Shown here one piece after another: positions 37,488 through 44,456 of a DNA stretch of 64,000 nucleotides. The notes beneath the pieces were generated by a model. It did no database searches, was not told the DNA's origin, and saw only the letters and a list, made by a program, of their open reading frames with translations. Both the position numbers and the translations under genes were made by a program. Source of the DNA: Verrucomicrobiaceae bacterium (GTDB taxonomy: Bacteria; Verrucomicrobiota; Verrucomicrobiia; Verrucomicrobiales; Akkermansiaceae); NCBI GenBank assembly GCA_027491155.1, contig JAIXWR010000039.1:62001-126000 (forward strand), given 5' to 3'. How positions within the stretch are numbered: the first letter of the stretch is position 1; the number at the start of each line of letters is the position of its first letter.

Positions 37488-38411
37488 ATGGAAATCCGCG
37501 TGGAAAGCGATGCCGGCACCCGCCTCGACGCCTTCCTGGCCTCGAGGATCGCCGACCTTTCCCGCTCGCGCATCCAGGAGCTCATCCGCGAGCAATTCGT
37601 GCTCCGCAACGGCGGGCCCGCCAAACCCCGCGACGCGGTGGCCATCGGAGACGTCCTCAGCGTCGCCATCCCGGAAGCCGTGCCCGACCAGGCCCAGCCG
37701 CAGGACATCCCGCTCAACATCCTGTTCGAGGACGAGCACCTCGTCGTCCTCGACAAGGAATCCGGCATCGTCGTCCACCCCGCCGCCGGCAATCCCGACG
37801 GCACCCTGGTCAACGCCCTGCTCCACCACTGCAAGGGACAACTTTCCGGCATCGGCGGCGTCGAGCGCCCGGGCATCGTCCACCGCCTCGACAAGGACAC
37901 CTCGGGCTGCCTCGTCGTCGCCAAGACCGACGCTGCGCACCAGTCGCTCAGCGAGCAGTTCTCCGGGCGCACCATGGAAAAGCTCTACCTCGCGGTGGCC
38001 CAGGGCATCCCCTCGCCCGCCACCGGCACCGTCTTCACCCACATCGGCCGCCACCCGGTGAACCGGCAGAAAATGGCCGTGGTGAACCCGCCCGGCGGCA
38101 AGACCGCGATCACCGACTACGAGGTGCTGGCCATCGACCGCTCCACCGGCAGCTCGCTCGTCCTCTGCCACCTCCACACCGGCCGCACCCACCAGATCCG
38201 CGTGCATCTTTTGCACCTCGGCTGCCCGCTCGTCGGCGATCCCATCTACGCCAAGCCCGAGCGCCAGAAGGCCAAGCCCGGCCGCCTGATGCTCCACGCC
38301 TGGCGCCTCGCCTTCGACCACCCCGCCACCGGCGAGCGGATGAAATTCGAAGCCCCCGTCCCGCCGGAATACACCCCCTGGCTCCAGATGCTGGAACGCC
38401 CCTTGCCCTGA
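37488..38411 (+). CDS. RluD-type pseudouridine synthase
   Basis: Converts specific uridines of 23S rRNA (RluD/RluC class) to pseudouridine; 307 aa. An N-terminal S4 RNA-binding domain (about 1-65, AGTRLDAFLASRIADLSRSR) precedes the catalytic domain with ILFEDEHLVVLDKESGIVVH and the signature GIVHRLDKDTSGCLVVAKT, where Asp135 is the nucleophile. The later LHTGRTHQIRVHLLHLG and GCPLVGDPIYA motifs are also intact. RluD versus RluC cannot be settled without alignment. The next two small genes follow at 7 bases and with an overlap, so this gene heads a three-gene operon. Confidence 0.93.
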   Translation: MEIRVESDAGTRLDAFLASRIADLSRSRIQELIREQFVLRNGGPAKPRDAVAIGDVLSVAIPEAVPDQAQPQDIPLNILFEDEHLVVLDKESGIVVHPAAGNPDGTLVNALLHHCKGQLSGIGGVERPGIVHRLDKDTSGCLVVAKTDAAHQSLSEQFSGRTMEKLYLAVAQGIPSPATGTVFTHIGRHPVNRQKMAVVNPPGGKTAITDYEVLAIDRSTGSSLVLCHLHTGRTHQIRVHLLHLGCPLVGDPIYAKPERQKAKPGRLMLHAWRLAFDHPATGERMKFEAPVPPEYTPWLQMLERPLP

Positions 38412-38418
38412 CCCTCCC

Positions 38419-38703
38419 ATGGATGAAGACGCCTTTTTCCAAGACCTGCTCGCCGCCGTGGAGCAGCAACTCGTTTCGCCGCAGACCCGCTACGTCGCGA
38501 AGGCTTTCGAGCGCCTGACGGCGAAGGGCATGAGCATCTCCGACGCGAAGGAGCGCATCGCCGCCATCCTCGGCGAGGAAACCGACGCGATGTACCGCCG
38601 CAAGTCCGGCTTCGATGAAAAGAGCTACCGGGAGAAGCTCGCCGCGATCGATCCGGGGGAGCGCTTCGAGGAGGATCCCGAACCGGAGGCCGATGCCCCG
38701 TGA
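38419..38703 (+). CDS. Small acidic protein of unknown function
   Basis: A 94-residue cytoplasmic protein, largely helical, reading AFFQDLLAAVEQQLVSPQ early on and AKERIAAILGEETDAMYRRK in the middle, with a strongly acidic C-terminus (GERFEEDPEPEADAP). The pattern is vaguely like DUF1841 but I would not assign it. It begins seven bases after the pseudouridine synthase stop, and its own stop overlaps the start of the next gene, indicating translational coupling. Confidence 0.6.
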   Translation: MDEDAFFQDLLAAVEQQLVSPQTRYVAKAFERLTAKGMSISDAKERIAAILGEETDAMYRRKSGFDEKSYREKLAAIDPGERFEEDPEPEADAP

Positions 38704-38990
38704 ACCCGAAAGGCCGCCGGATTTCCGAAGCTTACCGGAGCCCGCTGCGCGACTCCCTGATCCTCGAGGCCTTTTTCATTTTCGTGTGCTCGCTGGCCCT
38801 CGATGGCGGCGTGATGCTGCGCTACAGCCTCTTTGCTCTCGCTCCGACCTGGCTTCTCATTCTGCTGATCGTCGTGCGCCGTCCCGCCGAGCCGACACCG
38901 CTCGATCTCAAGGTGGTCCGCTTCACCTATCTCGCCATGTGGGTGCTCTTGCCCGGGATATCTGCCCTTGTCTTTCCGCTCGTCGACTGA
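38700..38990 (+). CDS. Small integral membrane protein of unknown function
   Basis: A 96-residue protein with three predicted transmembrane helices (about residues 18-36, 41-60 and 74-95) and a basic N-terminus. The GTG start at 38700 overlaps the TGA of the preceding gene, a classical arrangement for translational coupling. No family is recognised. It converges with the regulator gene at 39004, thirteen bases away. Confidence 0.65.
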   Translation: MNPKGRRISEAYRSPLRDSLILEAFFIFVCSLALDGGVMLRYSLFALAPTWLLILLIVVRRPAEPTPLDLKVVRFTYLAMWVLLPGISALVFPLVD

Positions 38991-39003
38991 GCCCGCCTAA
39001 GCC

Positions 39004-40080
39004 CTAGCCGCCCCTGCCCCGCGGCACCGGCCCGATGGTCCCGCCGCTCACGAACTCCGCCGGCGTCAGCACCTGCCGCAGGTCCGGCTTGCCGTTGCTC
39101 AGGTTCACCGCCCAGCGCACGATCCGCCGCACCACCGGCCGGCTGTCCCAGCGGATGTGCGCCACCGTCGGTTTGCACCAGGCGAAGGTGGGATCGGCAT
39201 CGGTGCAGATCAGCGAGACATTCTCCGGCACCCGCAGCCCCTTTCGCGCCAGAAACTGCTGCGCCGCGGCGAACAGCACCGCCTCCTGGATGACCAAAGC
39301 CGTGGGCGGCGTCACCCGGAACAAGGCCTCGAGCCCCGCGTGGAAGCCTTCGACGCTCTCCTCCCAGTCCGGCAGATGATAGGCACCGCGCGGGATGCCA
39401 TGGGCCGCTAGTTCGTCGAGAAAGGCCCGCTCCGACGATCCCGGCTCCGGCAGGCGCCGCATCCGGCGCGCGATCAACACGATCCGCCGGTGGCCCAGCG
39501 CCACCAGTTGCCGGGTGGCCTGCGCGTAGGCCGGCGACTTGTCCGGACCCACGCCGGCCAAGGGCAAGCCGCGCCGACGCCCGAACAAGGCGCACACCGG
39601 CAAGGACCGCTCCAGAAACCACGTCAGCACCTCCCTCGTCCCGCCGGCCACCACCCACGCGTCCGCCGGCACTTTCTCCACCATCCGCGCGATCCGCCGC
39701 ACCTCCATCCCGCAATCGATCATCGCCACCGGAGCCTGCACCACCTGGTGCCCGATCCGCGCCAGCTCGTGCTGGAGATCCACCACGTAGTCGAGCTGGC
39801 GGTCGGTCGCCTCGCTGAACAGAAAGCCGATCCTCAGCGAGTTCGATGGCGGCGCGCCCGGCACTTCGATGCTCCGCCTCCGCCGCGGGCCGTTCTTCTT
39901 AAGCACGCCCTCCCCCTCCAGCTGCCGCAGCGCCGCTTCCAGCGTCTTGCGGCTCACGCCCAGCTCCGGCGCCAGACGGTCGATCCCCGGCAGATACCCG
40001 CTCCATTTCCCCCGCTGCAGCTCGTCTTTCAAATACACCGCCACCTGTTCGACGGCGGAAAGGATCCGGAGCAAGGGCAT
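39004..40080 (-). CDS. GntR-type winged helix / LacI-type sensor transcriptional regulator
   Basis: A 358-residue DNA-binding regulator with a hybrid layout typical of Verrucomicrobia: an N-terminal GntR-like winged helix-turn-helix (about 5-72, LPGIDRLAPELGVSRKTLEA then LRQLEGEGVLKKNGPRRR) joined to a periplasmic-binding-protein-like sensor domain (about 80-345) of the LacI/XylR type, with LGHRRIVLIARRM, ALVIQEAVLFAAAQQFLARK and VSLICTDADP. It probably senses a sugar. The target genes are not obvious: it converges with the rluD operon and diverges from the membrane gene at 40240, so the shared upstream region 40081-40239 is the most likely control site. Confidence 0.88.
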   Translation of the reverse strand: MPLLRILSAVEQVAVYLKDELQRGKWSGYLPGIDRLAPELGVSRKTLEAALRQLEGEGVLKKNGPRRRRSIEVPGAPPSNSLRIGFLFSEATDRQLDYVVDLQHELARIGHQVVQAPVAMIDCGMEVRRIARMVEKVPADAWVVAGGTREVLTWFLERSLPVCALFGRRRGLPLAGVGPDKSPAYAQATRQLVALGHRRIVLIARRMRRLPEPGSSERAFLDELAAHGIPRGAYHLPDWEESVEGFHAGLEALFRVTPPTALVIQEAVLFAAAQQFLARKGLRVPENVSLICTDADPTFAWCKPTVAHIRWDSRPVVRRIVRWAVNLSNGKPDLRQVLTPAEFVSGGTIGPVPRGRGG

Positions 40081-40086
40081 GCCCGC

Positions 40087-40112
40087 AACCTACCCCCCGG
40101 GGGAGGGTAAGG
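40087..40112. promoter_or_regulatory. Possible operator ahead of the GntR/LacI regulator gene
   Basis: A C-run/G-run dyad, CTACCCCCC followed by GGGGGAGGGTAAG, lies 7-32 bases upstream of the regulator start in a divergent promoter region. It is imperfectly symmetrical and could be an autoregulatory site. This is inferred from position and symmetry only. Confidence 0.25.
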
Positions 40113-40239
40113 CGAATCCATAAATCGCCGGTCCCGGAACTCTCCCGGAGCCCCGCCACCCGTCGCCGCCCCATCCACCCGGCCCCTCGCGCCCATTCCC
40201 TTCGACTTTCCGGACATCCGCGTTTAAGAACCGCCGCCC

Positions 40240-41112
40240 ATGCCTCCGCAAGCCACCGCCCGCTCGCCCTTCGCCGGCTGCCTGATCCTCATCCTGGCCC
40301 TGCTGATGCTGCTCTTCCTGATCGGCTTCACCGCCTGGATGCCCTTCCGCCAGGCCGCCGAAATCGAGAAATTCACCCGCGACACCCCCGCCCCGTTGGC
40401 GGTCGATCCCATCGAAGGCAACGAACCCAAGGTCAACGACCTCGTCGCCCGCCTCGAAGCCTTCCGCAACGACCTCCAGGGCGATGACGCCAAGCCCGCC
40501 CGCATCGAACTCACCGCGGAGGACCTCAACCTCGCCATCGCCGCCTTCGAGCCCGTCAAGGAACTCCGCACCAGCTTCCGCGTCCGGGAAATCACCGCCG
40601 GCGCGCTGGTCATCGACATCTGCTACAAGCTCAACGGCCGCCCCCGCCTCGCCAAGGACGGCGAGGAAGGCCCCCTCGCCTCCGATCCCCGCTACCTGAT
40701 CGGCACCCTGAAGGGCCGCCCCCAGCTGATGCAACGGGAACTGGTCCTGAAGGTCGATGCCCTGGAAGTCCCCGGCGCCGCCGTGCCGGAAGGCTTCATG
40801 AACCACTTCTCCACCCTGCGGATCCTCGAGAAATCCCGCACCGATCCGCTGCTCGGACCCGCCATGGCCGCCATGACCCGCGCCACCCTCGAAGACGGCA
40901 AGATGATCCTCGCCCGCATCCCCGGCGAGACCGCGCCCGACGTCGTCAGCGACGCCGATTTCCGCAAAGGCGGCGGCCGCCTCATCACCTGGCTCGGCAT
41001 CGGCGCCTGCCTCTTCCTCGCCTTCGCCGCCCTCATGGTCTTCTTCGGCATCCGCCGGCAAAAGAGGGCCGAACGCGAAGCCGGCAGCACCGGCTCCAAT
41101 TCCGCCGACTGA
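40240..41112 (+). CDS. Membrane protein of unknown function with two end helices
   Basis: A 290-residue protein with transmembrane helices near both ends (about residues 14-36 and 247-270) and a roughly 200-residue extracytoplasmic domain between. That domain has regular amphipathic segments such as PARIELTAEDLNLAIAAFEP and FRVREITAGALVIDICYKLN, with a charged cytoplasmic tail (RRQKRAEREAG). No family is recognised; it reads like a structural or scaffold protein. It is transcribed away from the regulator gene and has no close downstream partner (277 bases to the next gene, which include a small hairpin GGCGGACTCCGATCCGCC and no other recognisable feature). Confidence 0.65.
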   Translation: MPPQATARSPFAGCLILILALLMLLFLIGFTAWMPFRQAAEIEKFTRDTPAPLAVDPIEGNEPKVNDLVARLEAFRNDLQGDDAKPARIELTAEDLNLAIAAFEPVKELRTSFRVREITAGALVIDICYKLNGRPRLAKDGEEGPLASDPRYLIGTLKGRPQLMQRELVLKVDALEVPGAAVPEGFMNHFSTLRILEKSRTDPLLGPAMAAMTRATLEDGKMILARIPGETAPDVVSDADFRKGGGRLITWLGIGACLFLAFAALMVFFGIRRQKRAEREAGSTGSNSAD

Positions 41113-41389
41113 AGTCACCCGCTGCCACCCCCTCAAGGAGCGGCGGACTCCGATCCGCCGTGCCCCTGAGCCGCCAACGATCACGCGCGGGAACCGCCTT
41201 CAAACGGGTTGCCTTCCGCACCGCCGCCCCGAGCCCGCCGCCCCGTGGCCCAATCGCGCTCTCCGCGAGCCTGCCGATCTTCACCGCCGGGAAATCCTCC
41301 AGACAAGCCGGCTCGGCGACGGCGCTTGAAAGCCGCGCCCGGGTCCGGCCCGTAAGCGCCCCGCCAGTCCCACCGCCTCGAGCACCTCC

Positions 41390-42640
41390 ATGAAAGTCAC
41401 CACCCGTTCCGCCCTCGTCCTGCTTGGCACGGCGACCGCCCTGTTCGCCCAGGAAGCCGCCGTCACCCCGCCGGCCGCCGCCGCTCCTGCCGCCGAAAAG
41501 CCCGCCGAAGCCCCGGCCAAGAAAAACCCGGCCCAGGAAGAAACCGACAAGCTCACCGCCGAGAACAACCTCGCCGAAGCCCGCCTCAAAGCCGACACGA
41601 ACGCCCTCCGCGCCGAGGTCACCAAGCTCAAGATGGAGAAGGAACTCCTCGCCGAGCGACTCGCCCTCTCAGCCGTCAAGCGCCAGGCCGAACAGGAAAA
41701 CGAAACCGCCAAGATGGAAGCCGAGCGCGCCAAGCTGATGCGCGAGGCCGAACTCGCCAAGGTCCGCGCCGATTTCCTCACCAACCAGCTCAAGGTCGTC
41801 CAGACCGAAGCCGGGATCGAAGTCAGCAAGCTCCAGAACCAGATCGCCGCGATCGAGATGGACTCGAAGCGCCGCTCCTACGCCGACGCCAAGCCGGTCT
41901 ACCTCGAAAACCCGCTCAAGCCCGACGGCACGCTCGTCATTTCCGACCGCCGCATCCCGCTCAACGGACCCATCAGCATGTCCACCGCGGAGAAGATCAC
42001 CGAGCGCATCGACTTCTTCAACAACGCCGACAAGAAGATGCCGATCTTCATCGTCATCGACCAGTCGCCCGGCGGCTCGGTGATGGCCGGCTACCAGATC
42101 CTCAAGGCGATGGAGTCCAGCGACGCCCCGGTCCACGTCGTGGTGAAGTCCTTCGCCGCCTCCATGGCCGCCGGCATCGCCACCCTGGCCAAGGAATCCT
42201 ACGCCTACCCGAACGCGGTCATCCTCCACCACCAGATCAGCTCCACCCTCTTCGGCCAGATCAACCTGACCCAGCAGGCCGAGATCGTGAAGGAAAGCCA
42301 GCGCTGGTGGACCCGCCTCGCCACCCCGGTCGCTGACAAGATGGGCATCACCACCGACGAGTTCATCAAGAAGATGTACGAGCACTCGACCAGCGGCGAC
42401 TGGACCGAGTTCGGCGTGGAAGCCCAGAAGCTCAAGTGGGTGAACCACGTCATCCAGGGCGTCGAGGAAACCTCGCTCACCAAGAACCCCGACGCCAAGA
42501 CCGTGCCGGCCGTCCCGGTGGCTGCGGAGATCAAGGAGGAGATCGATGCCGACGGCAAACCCTTCGCCTACCTGCCCCGCCTCACGCCGAAGGACGTCTA
42601 TTTCCTCTACAATCCCGACGGCTACTACCGCATGCGCTGA
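41390..42640 (+). CDS. Exported ClpP/crotonase-fold serine protease-like protein
   Basis: A 416-residue protein with a signal peptide (MKVTTRSALVLLGTATALFA), a Pro/Ala-rich linker and a long Lys/Glu-rich coiled coil (about 45-160). The C-terminal domain (about 165-390) is ClpP-like: IFIVIDQSPGGSVMAGYQIL, the nucleophile region VKSFAASMAAGIATLA with a candidate Ser, and AVILHHQIS with a candidate catalytic His. Cytoplasmic ClpP has no signal peptide or coiled coil, so this is an exported paralogue rather than the ClpXP subunit; the closest functional analogies are SppA- or NfeD-associated envelope proteases. A strong terminator follows. It is a single-gene unit. Confidence 0.8.
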   Translation: MKVTTRSALVLLGTATALFAQEAAVTPPAAAAPAAEKPAEAPAKKNPAQEETDKLTAENNLAEARLKADTNALRAEVTKLKMEKELLAERLALSAVKRQAEQENETAKMEAERAKLMREAELAKVRADFLTNQLKVVQTEAGIEVSKLQNQIAAIEMDSKRRSYADAKPVYLENPLKPDGTLVISDRRIPLNGPISMSTAEKITERIDFFNNADKKMPIFIVIDQSPGGSVMAGYQILKAMESSDAPVHVVVKSFAASMAAGIATLAKESYAYPNAVILHHQISSTLFGQINLTQQAEIVKESQRWWTRLATPVADKMGITTDEFIKKMYEHSTSGDWTEFGVEAQKLKWVNHVIQGVEETSLTKNPDAKTVPAVPVAAEIKEEIDADGKPFAYLPRLTPKDVYFLYNPDGYYRMR

Positions 42641-42666
42641 GCCGGCGCAGCCAACCCTTCCGCACG

Positions 42667-42700
42667 AAAGGCCCCGGATCCCTCCGGGGCCTTTCCCGTT
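42667..42700 (+). terminator. Intrinsic terminator after the ClpP-like gene
   Basis: A perfect 11-bp stem (AAAGGCCCCGG, 42667-42677, with CCGGGGCCTTT, 42684-42694) and a 6-nt loop. The T-run forms the end of the stem, and a short T/C tail follows. Confidence 0.9.
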
Positions 42701-42798
42701 CCAGCCCCCGGCCTTCCGCCGCCCCCCGGATTTCCGCCTTGGAAATGCTTGCCAAGCCCGGCCCTTTTCCCCAAAACCTCGGCCCCGTCACCACCGAT

Positions 42799-42873
42799 GC
42801 GCGCTTAGCTCAGTGGTAGAGCACATCCTTCACACGGATGGGGTCGCAGGTTCGAACCCTGCAGCGCGCACCA
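42799..42873 (+). tRNA. tRNA-Val (CAC)
   Basis: A 75-nt cloverleaf. The acceptor GCGCGCT pairs with AGCGCGC, the D-loop contains AGTGGTAGA, the anticodon stem CATCC/GGATG encloses loop TTCACAC with anticodon CAC, and the T-loop is TTCGAAC. CCA is encoded. The decoded codon is GTG (valine). The DNA directly downstream is lower in G+C and carries two immunity-type genes, making the tRNA a likely insertion boundary. Confidence 0.96.
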
Positions 42874-43024
42874 TCTTTCCGGGTCGCTGATTGACAGTTC
42901 ATTCACGACGCGAGTGCCTCCGCAACGAGGTCGAGGTCTGCCCTGAACGGTGCGACCCGCCCCAAAAAACCGCGGGCAGCATTTGAACCGCACCATCAAG
43001 CGCCGCGGACCCATTCAGCGCAAT

Positions 43025-43477
43025 TCAAAGGATCCACTCAAACTTCAGGGTATCGCCGTCCTTCAAATCCTTCGTCTGCCGAGCGACATCACCTGTGAAG
43101 CGGAGATACTCATATAGGCCGCGCCTCCTGATGTTATCGATGGAATACTCGCCACCGAAAACTGCGGGGATAGTCAGCCCGAAACACTCGCCAACCAGAG
43201 GCTCCCCGTAGCTCTCAATCAAATCAGCGACCAAGCTGGCCATCTCCCAATCCCTCTTGTATTCTGCATCCGAATAAAGCGCATCCAACTCTCCAGGCGT
43301 TCGTGCAACAGCCTCAGCGGTAAGCTCTTCCGGGCAGATCCGCCAGTAATTCTGATCGTCGCACTTGAGGAAAACATTCCCCATCGAGCTGACAGCCAAA
43401 ACCTGATTGATCGGCGGCAGGATCCAAGCCCACTCCTCGCTGAGCGCTTCGATCACACTTGGTCCGTCGAACTGCAT
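43025..43477 (-). CDS. DUF1851/Tdi1-like immunity-type protein
   Basis: A 150-residue acidic soluble protein without signal peptide. The middle and C-terminal part read GECFGLTIPAVFGGEYSIDN, then YEYLRFTGDVARQTKDLKDG, and the N-terminal part EEWAWILPPINQVLAVSSMG. This is the pattern of the DUF1851 domain found in Tdi1, the immunity protein of a type VI secretion DNase effector. Here it is an orphan: no effector, VgrG or toxin gene is adjacent. G+C and codon use are clearly lower than in flanking genes, so recent transfer is likely. The call is from pattern memory; a general ADP-ribosyl/SMI1-type superfamily member is the alternative. Confidence 0.68.
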   Translation of the reverse strand: MQFDGPSVIEALSEEWAWILPPINQVLAVSSMGNVFLKCDDQNYWRICPEELTAEAVARTPGELDALYSDAEYKRDWEMASLVADLIESYGEPLVGECFGLTIPAVFGGEYSIDNIRRRGLYEYLRFTGDVARQTKDLKDGDTLKFEWIL

Positions 43478-43507
43478 GAACTTCTTGGCGAACGATGAGC
43501 GCGTGCA

Positions 43508-43590
43508 CCACTACCAGCGAGGGCGCGCGTCGATCACGGGGTTAGGGTTGTAGTCAGGTGAAATCATCCAAACTGAACGGCTGGTAGTGG
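43508..43590. repeat. Inverted repeat between the two immunity-type genes
   Basis: CCACTACCAGC at 43508-43518 and its exact complement GCTGGTAGTGG at 43580-43590 bracket a 61-base AT-richer spacer. The repeat fills the gap between two minus-strand orphan immunity-type genes and could mark the ends of a gene cassette. Confidence 0.72.
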
Positions 43591-43612
43591 TTGTCACGGC
43601 GCGGCTTGTTCG

Positions 43613-43990
43613 CTATTGCTTTCTGAACTTAGTCCAAGTGCCGCCACGCTTCTCGCGGGTTGCACCAACTCCTTCCGGCATCTCGTGTAGTTCATTGAGA
43701 CTGGGATCCATCTTCACGACTTCGCCCATACCAACGATCATCGCGTCGTCTTCGGTGTGGTCGCCTCCACACAAAAACTGCCATCCTCCATCGTCAGCAT
43801 CGTGCGTGACATAAAGTATCGCAGCACTCCCCTTAATTACGTGTCGGCAGGAGAAGCAGGCTGTGTTCTCAGGCTGTTCGAACTGGTAGCCGGACGGCTC
43901 AGGCGTCGAAGCCGCAGTGTTGGATGGCTTCTTGCATCCGAAAAGTGAGGGAAATATACCCATGGCGATAAGCAGTGTTAAACGATGCAT
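43613..43990 (-). CDS. Immunity-type lipoprotein, DUF2185-like
   Basis: A 125-residue protein with a lipoprotein signal peptide: MHRLTLLIAMGIFPSLFGC ends in a lipobox Cys (residue 19). The mature part has CFSCRHVIKGSAAILYVTHD then ADDGGWQFLCGGDHTEDDAM, followed by VKMDPSLNELHEMPEG and a Trp-containing end. This resembles DUF2185 (Imm33-like) immunity proteins, which usually protect against polymorphic toxins; membrane anchoring would suit protection against a periplasmic effector. The start at 43990 is chosen because it gives the signal peptide; an upstream ATG at 44059 adds a 23-residue non-hydrophobic extension. G+C is low for the window. No toxin gene is adjacent. Confidence 0.55.
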   Translation of the reverse strand: MHRLTLLIAMGIFPSLFGCKKPSNTAASTPEPSGYQFEQPENTACFSCRHVIKGSAAILYVTHDADDGGWQFLCGGDHTEDDAMIVGMGEVVKMDPSLNELHEMPEGVGATREKRGGTWTKFRKQ

Positions 43991-44456
43991 TCTTCTAGCG
44001 AGCAGCCGAATTCGTAGCGGATCAGCGGTGGATATCCCCATTCCCCACCCCACCAGCATGGCGCGCGGGACCCTTATTTGACAAGGATTTCCTCGGGCGA
44101 GGTGCGTGGATCCGGCAGTCCGGAGGAGAAGAATCCCGGGCCGGGTGCCGGGCCTGATATCAGCACGTTTCGGGCGGGCCTGCCTCGCGGGGGCTCCCCG
44201 CCTCGCCGGACGACTCCGGGCGAGGCCGGAGTGGATGAGTCACGGGCAGGCTCACGGCGGAGACGGGACCGGCGGGCATCCGGCATTCCGTGAGAACTTC
44301 GCCCTTCCGGCGGGAATCGTCATTTCTCCCCCCCGGAATCGGCAGGTAGCGGGGCACCCGGGAGTAATGCAGCGCAGGAATCGGTCATGTGCTTCCCGGC
44401 ACCCGCCGCCCCGCGATGCCGGGTCCGTTCCGGACCGCGCTCCAACCCGCCATCCC
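43991..44456. other. Intergenic region ahead of the Verru_Chthon A gene
   Basis: The left 100 bases continue the lower-G+C patch; G+C then jumps sharply near 44085, a probable boundary of acquired DNA. The GC-rich part has several short hairpins, for example ACTCCGG (44213-44219) with CCGGAGT (44226-44232) and a GCGGGGGCTCCCCGC dyad near 44191-44205. It should contain the promoter of the pilin-sulfatase operon, but no convincing -10/-35 pair was found. No small ORF or RNA is recognised. Confidence 0.5.

Noticed and set aside
37386-38420. N-terminal extension of the kinase frame by about 345 codons
   Set aside because: It runs antisense through the pseudouridine synthase gene and lacks any domain; the zinc ribbon gives a natural N-terminus at 37385.
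42960-43010. A tRNA-Val 3'-end copy as an integration boundary of the low-G+C patch
   Set aside because: The match is limited to a short TTGAACCGCACCA word, too short to claim an attachment repeat.
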